Assembly: GCA_964016885.1 (NCBI GenBank)
Contig: OZ024741.1
Location: 34,486,027-34,550,026, forward strand
Source of the DNA: Eledone cirrhosa
Taxonomy: Eukaryota; Mollusca; Cephalopoda; Octopoda; Eledonidae
Length of the DNA stretch: 64,000 nt
Direction: 5' to 3'
The notes under the pieces: generated by a model
Told to the model about the DNA's origin: nothing
The model's database searches: none
Seen by the model: only the letters and a program-made list of their open reading frames with translations
Shown here: piece by piece, positions 49,701 through 62,100 of the stretch
How the letters are laid out: every line of letters begins with the position of its first letter
Numbering within the stretch: the stretch's first letter is position 1
Made by a program: the position numbers and the translations under genes

Positions 49701-52700
49701 ACCGTATACCTTCCTGCCAGATGATTGAACGTCTGAAAGTATATACTTTCCTTATACATATTAACGGCTGAGCAGCCTAATTTGCATATCGAGTGAGTTA
49801 ATCGGCCGGGCGCACCGAAAACGATAAATGGAAAAAAATGAAACAAAATTTCATTTCTCACTCTTAGTACGGCTGTTACTTAAATATAAGTATGTATACG
49901 TACATACATATCTTTATACAGACTGTTGCTCAGCCGTTAATATGCATAAGGAAAGTATATACTTTCAAACGTTCAATCATCTGGCAGGAAGGTATACGGT
50001 GCTGACGATAGCTAATAAGCTTGAAACTAGTACATCGTTCCTTTGTCAGTGTTGAACAAAAGGGCAACGATGGTTGCTAAACACTGTGCGGCTTAATTCG
50101 GGATGTTTGTTTACAAACACACCGAGCATTATAATAAATGTTCGGTAAATCCATACTTACATATATATATATATGTGTGCATGTATGTATATATATACAT
50201 ACTACTGTATGTCTGTATACATATATGTATGTACGTATACATATATGTATGTACGAGTGAGAAATGAAATCTTGTTTCATTTTTTCCGAATATCAATAAT
50301 ATTAAATGGAAAACATCTTTATAAAACCATATTTATTTTATTATACGTATTTCAAGGTTACTAATATTTTAGTACGCTTTCGTCAGATAAAATACAATAA
50401 TTGGTGTAAAGTTAGTGACATATCTTCAGACGAAAGCGTACTAAAATATTAGTACCCTTGAAATACGTATAATAAAATAAATATAGTTTTATAAAGATAT
50501 TTTCCATTTATTAATATTATTGATATTAATGATACTCCAGAAAAACTGTTGAGTGCTTCTAATCTGTTGTAAATTAACTTTGTTGAATAATCAACAAACC
50601 AAATAACTCATTGTTTATATATATAGGGTGCTTGTGCCTGTATTTACATTGTTGTTCCATAACTTAGCATTTTGACAAAAAGAGATAAATAAATGAGACT
50701 TAAAAATATAAATACTAGAGTTCAATATGGTTAACTTAACAGAAACTTTCTACAAGTTGGTGCTCCAGTATGGCCTAAAACCAGTAAAAGAATAAAAGAG
50801 TATATGAATTTACTAACCACAACCATAGCAATTGGGAAGTTGGGGCGTAATTGGAAATCACACCAAGGCTGAGAAGCACCCACTGAATCTTTGTAAATGC
50901 CCTTGCGGTTAATATATTTGTAGTTTTCACTATCTGGTGATGGATTTCTGTGAACCCAGAAGTACTTTTCAAAGTTGTTTTTAATCAATTCAGCCCATTG
51001 GGCAAATGTGATGTTTTTGCCTGGCAAGAGAAAGAAATCATAAAAGATTTTGTTTTTTTAATTATCATGCTTAAAGACTCACAAAAATTGTTTGATCCTT
51101 TTGATACCAACCAATGTTTATATTTATTAAAAAATCTTCCATCATAATTTTATGTAAGAATGCTCATTAAGTTATGATTCAAACACTTTATCCCTCCAAA
51201 TTCTCGATCATTTTCAAAATTATTTGAAAAGCATAAGTGTCTTTCATTAAAAATATAGTAATAATAGAGTTAATCTTTTTGTGACCATATTTCTAATGAA
51301 ATGTGCTGCCAATGAATAATAACTAATTTAGAAAATAATTAAAAATTTGGAAAAATTTAGCAAAATGCATAAACCTTTCATTAGTAATGTTTGGAACATT
51401 ACTTAACAAAAAGATTTTACATAAACTTATGTTGGGCAGTTTCAATATAAATTGCTCCCTCCCACATCATGGATATGAGGGCCACTGCTTCCGTTGCTAA
51501 AGAGAATAAAATCCAAAAATACTGGGATCTATCTAACAATTATTTTTTCCAGCCTGTAGCATTCAAAATGTTTGATGGAGTTGGGCCACTGACAGTGAAG
51601 TTCTTGTCATAACTCGCGGCTCATCTTACTGAGGTGTCAGGTGATGTCCGAAAGGGTGCCTGGTTGTTTCAGTACCTTAGCCTCACCATCAACCATGTTA
51701 TTGCTGAGAGCATATTGGCTTGTCTCAAAATATTGTTGACCCTTGTGATGTGCTGCCAATTGTTGCACTTGGTGGTAAATTGAAGGTCATTTTTGTTTTC
51801 CCTTTTGTTTTCTTTCTCTCGCTCTGATCTCATATAATTTGGTGCATTATATTTGTGAGGTTCCTAGCAATAGTTAATTGTATTTATTATATGTGTTTAT
51901 ATACCGTCCAAACCCATGCAAGCGTGGAAGATGGACGTTAAACGATGATGATGATGATGATTTTCATTCTAAAAGAATTGTGAGCAATTTTTAATGTTAT
52001 TTATACAATTGTGAATAAAACTATGAATTTTGTATCTTAAACCCAAGGATGGTTTTAGTTGGCTAGTAATAAAAGAGTTAAGATGTTGATATCAGAAATC
52101 AAATAAGACATAGTTATACACACATACACGCAGAGTTTATATGGTACAGAACGAGCAGTTTTAAATGAAACCTATATTTTATATCTGGCCTATTATCAGC
52201 TTTGACTGGATGTGATGATGACAATAATATAAAGCTAATGAGATTCTTTTAGTAAAAGAATATGAAAAAGAGGTTGTCAAAATCATGGAAATGTATCTCA
52301 AAATACCAAATCTACTTTGTTTACTGTGGAAATGAGGGAGAAAATTTAAAACTAAGCTTTGTTGAATTAAAACATTCATCATCATCATCATCACCATCAT
52401 GGTTTTTATGTCCTCTTTTCCATGCTTGCATGGGTTGGACAGGTCCCTTTTAGCACAACATCTCTCCACTTGTCACATTTCTTTGTCATCTCCTTTGCCA
52501 GTCTTAGTGATTTAAGGTCTGCTCTCACAACCTCTGCCCAGGTCTTTTTTGGTCATCCTCTATTGTGGCTTCCTTCCATTGGGATTTCCTGGCATTTCTT
52601 CACCCATGTGCATCACATGTCCATACCAATGCAGTCTTCTCTCCTGTACACCATCTTGGATTCCCCTTAAACCCAGCTTCTCCCTCAGCTCGTCCAAGTT

Positions 52701-53052
52701 TTGCATTTCTCTCACATTTACATTATATGAAACAATTCTCTCTCATTAAAACACTTCTGCTGAATACCAACAGTAGCTTTGGTGTAAGTAGCTTCCAAAT
52801 TAGACATGCAACCTTAAAACTCTAACAGTGAGAGAGAAACAAGATGGTGTGTGTTTTCAGTTTATAATAGGTACACCATATCCTGCATGTCATATGAGGC
52901 AACTAAAGGGTTGATGCTAGGAAGGACATCCATTCATAAAATATTGTTGGATAAAGATCCCATGATGTATATAAAGCCTGTCTAGGGGCCTACAAAGCTA
53001 ACCCCAGTTTCAGCAGGGAAACTAGCCTTAGGATATTTGTTTTGTCTGTAAG

Positions 53053-53151
<99 letters not shown>

Positions 53152-56100
53152 AGAAGCTGTAGCATTCATGATTTCCTTATGAAACTTATTTTAACATTCT
53201 TTATAAAGAACTTACCATTTCCTACTTTAACATTGCAATAGCGATAGCTTCCATCCTCATACATTTGGTTTAACCATTTCAAAGCTGAATAACTGAGAGC
53301 CACCAGTTCTACAGCAGAACCATCCCTAAAAATAAATAAAGAGTAGTTAGCACATATTAATGCACATGGGAGAATTCTTCAATATAGCACTGGGGCTGTT
53401 GGGTGGCCAGTCCACCAGGGCCGTGGGGCGGCCGGCGCATGGGCTCCCATTTGCTCATAATAGTGAGAGATGGGGAGAGCGAGAGAGATGGAGGCAATGA
53501 CAGTGGAAGTTTGGTTCCTTTGTGTTCAGACCTGGTGTAAATGTATATATTTGATGAACAAAATACTATTCCTAAATAGGGCTCTGAAGGTTAAATTTTA
53601 TGGGGACCTCATTTGCAACCAGCAAAAAAAAAAAAAAAAAAAAAAAAAAGGCAATAGTTGCTTCTAGGGCCTCTCTCTAAGGTTACTAAGGTTACAGGCT
53701 CTGAAGCATAAACTTCATTAGTTTCAAAGTAAATCTATCTCACCTCCTAATTTATTATTTTACATCCATTTTTCCATATTTGCAGAGGTTGGAAAAAGCA
53801 TACAGCTTATCCTGGTCTAACAGGTATTAAGTGTCTGAGAGAACAAGTCAGGACACCAATGTGTTGCAAGATTAACTACCAACACATTTTTTGGTGAGTG
53901 AACTGATGCAACATTAAATGAAATACCTTGCTCAAGGACACAGTGTGTCACCCAGTCTGAGAATCTAAGCCATGAATACATCTTTGTGAGTCCAGCACCC
54001 TAACTACTTAGGCACACACCTTCACCAATTATTCAATATAGCAAAAGCAAATCTTATTTCTAAGCAATGGTGGTCCTACTAATTTGGGCTCTGAAATAGG
54101 AACTGTTAAGGGGACCCCTTTGTAACCTGTGACATTAGAGCAAAAGTTACTTCTGTAGACCTTTTGAGGTTAGGGGCCTTGAAGCTTAAATTGTTATGCA
54201 ATAGTTGCTTCTGAGACTCCATCCAAGTTTAAGGGCTCTGGAGTTTGAGCATTTTTTGGTTTCACGGTAGATTCACCAGTTTCTAACAAAATCTAGCAAG
54301 CAGAAAGCTCCTCAAAATTTAGAATTAACATTAAGTACCTTGGTGTTGCTGGGTGACCACGATTTCCAGCTTTCTCCGAACTTCCCATCATGTCCATCCA
54401 TGTACCACAGTTGTGCTTGTTTCCTCCATAAACAAAACCAGTTGTCCAATCAATTCCAATATTGTTGTTAAAACCTTTAAAATAGCAGAGATTGGTATCA
54501 GAAAACTGTTTAATAGATTATGTGTGCTGGAAATTTTCTATATTTTCTTGAATGTAGGCACAAGCATGGTTAAGAAGTTTGATTTGTAACAACATGATTT
54601 GTAGGAAGTTTGCTCTCTCTCTCTCTTTTTTTTCTTTGAAGAAGTTTAATCATACAGACATTTAACCCTTTAGCATTTAAACCAGCCGTATCCGGCCAGA
54701 ATTCTCTCACCTCTTTCTGTTCAAACTGGCTATAACTGACCACTCATACTAATGTGAAGGTATTGTTCTCAAAATAATTAATATCAACATCTCTGATTCG
54801 ATATTATGTGAGATAATTGTGTAAGATAAAGCCTTTACTGCAAAAATACAATAGTAAATATAGAGTAATGTAAATGCTAAAGGGTTAACTGACAAATTTA
54901 ACAAGAAAGCTTTCTGCTTTACAGCCCCATCTTTCTCTTAACCCAAATTCCACATCCTATTTTACAGATGTTGGTTAGCTGTTTGAAGAATATCCATCTG
55001 TGTAAACAATTGTAAAGTCTCTACTTGTTTGAAATTCTGATAATGTTATGAAATATAAGACACCTGAAGAAGTCTGAAGGGTAGAGTGGCCAAAACATTG
55101 TGACGATAACAACCAGGATGAGGACACTACTCCACATAAATCAGTGCATAACAATTAAAAAATATAATAATTGTTTCTACTTTTGGCACAAGGCCAGCAA
55201 TTATCCCAGTGTATTACTGGCACTTTATTTTATCGACCCCATAAGGATGAAAGGCAAAGTTAACCTCGGCGGGATTTGAACTCAGATCATAAAGAGCCGT
55301 AACTCTTTGCTGCAAAGAATGGCGTCCGACTCTACCGATACTGCCAATCCAAATCCGTGTGGGTCATAAAAGGGTTAGTGCCAAGAAAGACATCTGGCTG
55401 TAAAACATTGCTTCAAAAAAGATCACATGATGAGTGTGAATTCTAGCATTGGGCTTGCAAAGCGAACCCTGGACTTAGCAGGGAAAATCACCTTGAAATG
55501 CTTAAGTATTGTTGTATAATTATAAAGTAAAAATTTTAAAAATTTCAGTTCTTAGTTGTATCTTACCTTCATTTGACATATGCATGTCAAGTTTATCACC
55601 AGCATTTCGTTCACGGAATTCTAAACCTTGACCATGTACATTAAGACCTTCTTGAATAACTCTAATCAAAAGTTGAATCTAAAAGAAGACATTTAAGAAA
55701 TTAATATGATTTTTAAAAAATAATTAACAACTCTATTTACTCATGCATAAGTCATACCTTTTTTCTCTATAAAAATATAACATAAGCATGCAACTTAGCA
55801 ACTGAACCTACAAGACCTTCATTCTAAACAAGTACTGAGCCAAGAATGTAAAATTGAGGTACGACATATAAGCATGTATATACGCTATATAATATTAGGA
55901 GGTGATTGCATGCCTGGCTAAATGTTTAAGAAGTTTGCTTCACAATCATAAGATCCTAGGTTTGATCTCACTGTGTGGCACCTTGGGTGTCATTTACCAT
56001 AGCCTCTGATTGATAAAAGCCTTTTGAATAAACCTGGGGAGACACAAACTGTTTAGAAACCAGTTAGATGAACTGCATTTGTAATTCAAATGGTTAGCCT

Positions 56101-59100
56101 TGTTACACACAGTGACATGCTGAAACTTCCTGAGAATTACATTAAGGGCACACATGACTAAGGAATATACAGCCACTTGTACATTAATTTCACGAGCAGG
56201 TAGTCCCATTGATCAAACAATCATTGTTGAAATTAACTGGGGTCCATTCCATTCTCATATTAGCAGTTGGGAAATATAGAAACCAATTTATAAACATCAC
56301 TTGTTATATAATCTAGGATGTCAGATTTAGATGATAGCATATATATTATTGAGTTTTGAAGCAGTTTTTTAAAGAATTGTATTAATATATGCATATAAAA
56401 TTAAACAATGTTTTATTTATAACTTTTTCAGTTTAAAAGACTTTCATCACTGAGTATAAAATTTGTTTTGTTATTTCACATAAGGAACTTTTTAGCATTG
56501 GTTGAAATTTGAAAAAGCAAAAGCTTTAGTTGAATTTAACCTAAAAGATATTAGGGAATATTTTTATCCTTTTCTAAGTGTGAATGTAAGACCTATTTTG
56601 TTCAAAGTTTGAAAAAGCATTGTTCCGTCAGTAACTTTTTGAAAAAAATGATCTACTAAGGATTTTGCTTCAACTAAGATTGTTAATCAACACTAAAAAC
56701 TAAAAACTTTTCAGTAATATATATGGTCTCTATCTTTCAAATTCTAAGTCTCACACATAAAAGAGAATAATATGAAAATATACCAGAACATCTATAATCT
56801 GTTCCTTCAACTTCTAACATTCCCAAAAGTTCCTTGCATGAAAACACAAAATAGCTCTTATATTCACAAAACAGATCTTATATTCTTATATTCAGTTTTG
56901 TCAACTGAAAAATTTATGAGTAAAATGCTGTTTGATTTTAAATGCATTGTTTGGCCTTCCAGTCAATTAAATATATTAGATGATAGGCTTAAAATGCCAC
57001 ATAGTTTAATGAGACCACATAATTCATGGGTGTGCATGGACCCCTGACTCCTGATAGAATCATAGAGGTGCTGTCATTACCCTTTGTTTGACATGCTATC
57101 TATGGCTGGATGCCCTTCCTATCACCAATTACATTACAGAGTATACTGGTTGGGTTTATCATGTAGATCACCAATAGTAGGGAGGTTGTAATGACTTTGA
57201 CACAACTGAAGAATTCCTCCAAACCTTTGTTTGGCAAGTTTTTTTTATAGATATTCTTCCTATCACCAACCATTTTACAGAATTTAGTGGGTGCGTTTAT
57301 TGTGTAGATCACCAAAACTAGGGAGGTCTATGTCATAAAATTATAGTGTAAGTGACTGAGTATTCCACAGACACTTGTACCTTAGCATAATGCTTTTGCA
57401 TAATTTACACATGAATGATGATTCTTAACTGTTTACACATGAATAACCTCCATCAGAGTTTACCAATGAATTATAATCTAGAATTTAAAGAAAAGAAAGA
57501 GTAATTTTAAAATTAGTAAAAAAATCTGGGAAAATACCTCAGGTTTGATAATATTGGCTTCAGAATCATCAGTTGGGTAAATACGAGCCACTTTATCTTT
57601 GAGAATACTGACGCCATTTGGAGCAAGTTTGCAATAGTCTTGAATGCATTGTAACCACCACCAGTAGGCATCACGGCAATTGAACCGTGCACCTTCTCCT
57701 TCTAACAAAAGGTTAGGAATGAGACCATGACGCAAACAGCCACCGTAGGCTAAAATCATGTATCTGCAAACATATAACATGTGATTAGATAAACATACAA
57801 TTTATTTTGTTTTGATCTCAGATCAAAATATAATTAAATTGTTCATTTGAAATATTTCAGAGTAGTAAATTTATTTACCGAGCTTCTTGGAATCTCCCAG
57901 TGAGCAAAAGATTTCCTCTGATAGCAATAAAAGTATCTCTTCCCCAGTTTCTGGCAAATCCATGTGAGAAATGAGGAAGCCCTGTAGAAGAGAAGAAATG
58001 GATTTCTTTTGGTGAAATAACAAAATAAATAAACAAATGAATAAATATAATAAAATAAGTAAAAATAAGTAAATATATCTTTATCGTCATTCTATGTCCA
58101 TTTTCCATGTTAGTATGTTGGATTAGACAGATTAACAGAGTCAGAGTGTAGATGGGTCAGAGAACCACACATTCCATATTTAATATTTAACAGCTGTATT
58201 CTCTTCTAAATGCAAACCATTTTACAGAACATACTGGGTACTTTTCATCATGGCACCAGTACTACAATTTTATAGAGTATACTGGGTGCATTTTATAGTG
58301 GCATCAGTATTACAATTTGAAAGAGTGTACTGGGTGCATTTTACCATGATACCAGCACAACCACTTTACAGGGAGTACTGAGGGCATTTTATCATAATAC
58401 CTGCCCTACCATTTTGTGCCTTTTATTGCAAATAAATAATTGTTTCTATTTTTGGCACAAGGCCAGTAATTACCCAGTACATTACTGGTACTTTATTTTA
58501 TCGACACCGTAAGGATGAAAGGCAGAGCTAACCTCGGCGGGATTTGAACTTAGAATGGCAAGGGCCGTAACTCTATGCATCAAAACATGGTCTCCGACCC
58601 TCTACTAATACTGCCAATCCACCGCCATGCAAATTAATAATTAATAAACTAATTGCATGAATTTACAAAAGAAATTGAGAGAAAGGAGAATCTCACCAGC
58701 ACTCAGGGTGAGGCAATCTTGATGTTTTCTGCCTTTTTCATCAATATACAATACATTGGGACGAGGAGCATCCAAATCATCAGCTAAAGGTGGAAGTTCA
58801 GCATTTTTAACAAAACCACAAAACTGAATTGAACCCAGTGAAAGGGCTTGTACAAATGATGAGCCTTGCTGAATAAAACTGAAATTTCAGAGAAAAGAAA
58901 AAAAATGGAAATTGTAAAAATATTTTAAAAAAAAAGAAAAAATCAAAAAAGGAAAAACTGAGCTAAGAAAGGAACTTTGATAATGCAATTTGATCAGAGT
59001 TATATTAGGTTAGTGCTGTAAAGGAGTCCTAAACTTTAAAAGAATCATCATCATCATCATCATCGTCTAATGTCTATCTTCCACGCTAGCACGGGTTAGA

Positions 59101-62100
59101 CGGGAATTGTCCCACTTGAGGTAAGATTGATCGGGTGACCGTGTCTCACTTGTACACTATTGAAATTAAAACATTATCCACTTTATTGAATTATAATTAT
59201 TTTTGTGGATCCAGCTGCATATAGACAAGGCATATAGACAAGGTAGCATGTAGTCAGGGTAGGAGTGAAATTGAAATAAATACAAGGATTTCGCTACTAT
59301 TATTTTAGCTAAAACTTGATATTTACCTGCTAGCTGAAGTGTTTAAGAGATGTCAAGGCATGTTAGCCATTGGTCTCACAGCACATTTCTTCAGTATTTT
59401 CTCCTGTTAATTTAAAGGTTGGAACCAAACTAGGATGTGAAGCAACTGCCTATGCAATGAGGATATTTATGAATACAGCTTCTGAGGCCCACAAGGTTGT
59501 TCTCACACTTGATCCTATGAACATCTTCAATTTTATCAAGCATGCTGTCATCCTCAGCTCAGTGAAGGTGAAGGCTCCAGAGCTCCACCACTTTGATTAG
59601 CAGGTTTATCAAGAGCCTACCCATCTCTTTTTGAGAGACTGGTGTATCCTCTTTACCTCAGGGAGATTCAGTGTGATACAATGTGTATCATGGCTCTTGT
59701 TCCTTGAATTACAGATACAGTCAATCTGACAGGGTTCCAAAAGTTTCCATCTACCTAAAACACTCTGCATTATCAAATTTATATCTGATACTTGCAGAAG
59801 TGGTGCCTGGGTATTTAGCACCCTGGGTAGCTCTACAACATGCACCCCCTTCTCCCAGTTACGAGTCTCATTCCCCAAATAAGATAATTCCAACTTACAG
59901 TTTAGTAAGCTGATAAACCTAGTTTTGACACTTTTTACTCTGACCATGCTAAGAAAATGACTAAGCCTGTATTTTTCACTACATAGTCCACACTCACCCA
60001 TGAGAAATCATGTGGCAGGTCATTACATCATACAACCCTCTATACTGCTTTGGATATTTCTACAACACTACTGCATGGCAAAGATATTTAGCATTTTTTT
60101 TTTATTGATTGCAGGAAACAATTATATATTTAATGTAATTATTCAATATATATATATATATATCATCACTGTTTAACATCTATTTTCTATGCTTGCATTG
60201 TGTACTTGAAGCATTTTATCATGACTCCAACAAGGTGGACTGGGTGCTTTTTGTCATGGTACCTATTCTGAACTGAATACACACAGATATTAAATAAAAG
60301 AAGAAAAAAAAGAATAACTCACTCTGACATTAATTCCAAGGCACGATCTTGGATAATAATAAATGCTCCAGAGACAACAGCATCAAAATAAGATGGGATC
60401 AGATAACGAGGCATAGCTCGCAGGTGACTAAAGACCTTGTCAAACCACTCACCAAGCTGAAACAGAGACAAATAAATGAGTATGAAAATAAAAAAAAATA
60501 ACAAAACAATCATCATCATCATAATCATCATTTTTCAGTTCACTTTTCCATTGTGATATGGGTTGGATGGGATGTTTTGAGATAATTTCCTATAGCTGGA
60601 TACCCTTACTTCTTACAATATGCAAGGATATAGTGTACCTATTTTAAAAACTGGGATATACACAGCAAGCATTAATTACAAAACATAAAAAAATCCCAAA
60701 TTCCTTATTATGAGTTTTGAATGTATTTATTTACAGTTGGTTCCCATCGTTATGTGGTTTTGAACATATGTGATAAGAAAACATCTTTAAATTCAGAAAA
60801 GCTTTAAACTCCTAACATCCAGTTACACATAAAACTGCATTACCTAATGTAAGGTAGAAGACTAACCCCATCTGCTATCATTCTTTTCCTCAGTGTTCTC
60901 ACCCTCTACAGAATCTGATGTAAGGCCTCCTATGAAATATTGATGAAACTATGTAATATGACAGCTGCTGCCTGATGACATCTGTCACCTCCATACCAGA
61001 AATTGGAGTAGGTTGGTTGTTGTTTGGCTGAGAGGGCTGGTACGGTTTTTAAAAACCCGTTTAAATTTAAGCTATGGTTGATGTGGGTAGGGTTGAATGT
61101 AGGATTATGATTTGTGCTTGCTTGGGATTGTGGATAACATGGGTTTTGTTTACATTCAAGTTGTGGAATGTATGGTTTTAATTATATATAGGTACTTTTA
61201 TATGTAGGTTTTGAACATACGTGGTTTTTTAATAATGTGGGAGATGGAAAACCAATTGATATGAGATGTGAGCACACAGTAATTATATATATAAACACAA
61301 ATAAATTGAGAGAGAGACTAAGCATAAGAAGTATCAAATATTGTGTGCAGGAGAGGAGATTGCATTAGTATGGACATGTGATGCGTTGAAGGACAACAGC
61401 TGTATAAAAAAGTGCAGAGCAATGAAAATTGATAGAAGCTACGGAGTGGGTACACCAAGAAAAATCTGGGACAAAGGGATAAAAACTGACCTTGCTCACT
61501 TGCACCGCTCTAAGACAATGTCACTGGATCGAGATCTTTGGTGCTATGCAGTTATATAGAAAACCCGCCTTCCCTTACATACGAACTTAAACCTACAGTC
61601 AGTAGGCACCTCTTAACCCAATATACACCCCACCCCATCCCACACCCCCTACTCCGTCCCCACACTTCTGTCCACTGTAAAGTGGTTGTGTAAGTGACAC
61701 AACAAAAAGTACCCAGTCCACACTGTAATGTGGTCATGTAGGAGACATGGTAAAAGGCTCCCAGTCCACACTGTAAATGTGGTTGTTGTTAGGAGGGGCA
61801 TACAGCCATAGAAAACCTGCCAGAAACAGTTTTGTATGAGTGAGACACGGTCACCAAACCAATCTTACCTCAAGTGGGACAAACCCGTCTAACCCATGCT
61901 AGCGTGGAAGATGGATGTTAAACAATGATGATGATGATGAGGATGATATATATATTAGTTAATCCAACTGAGAACAATGAATAAAATACCTTCTCAGTGG
62001 TGGTATTCACTTTCAGTCTTTTCACAATGTAATCACACAACCAGTTACCGTCTCTGATGTTGTCACAAACCGGGTGTCCAAGGTCGTTGTTGGCTCGAAC

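Noticed and set aside
59609..60001. 130-codon minus-strand ORF in an AGL intron
   Set aside because: It overlaps the plus-strand RT relic, has no recognisable domain and does not fit AGL phase or homology.
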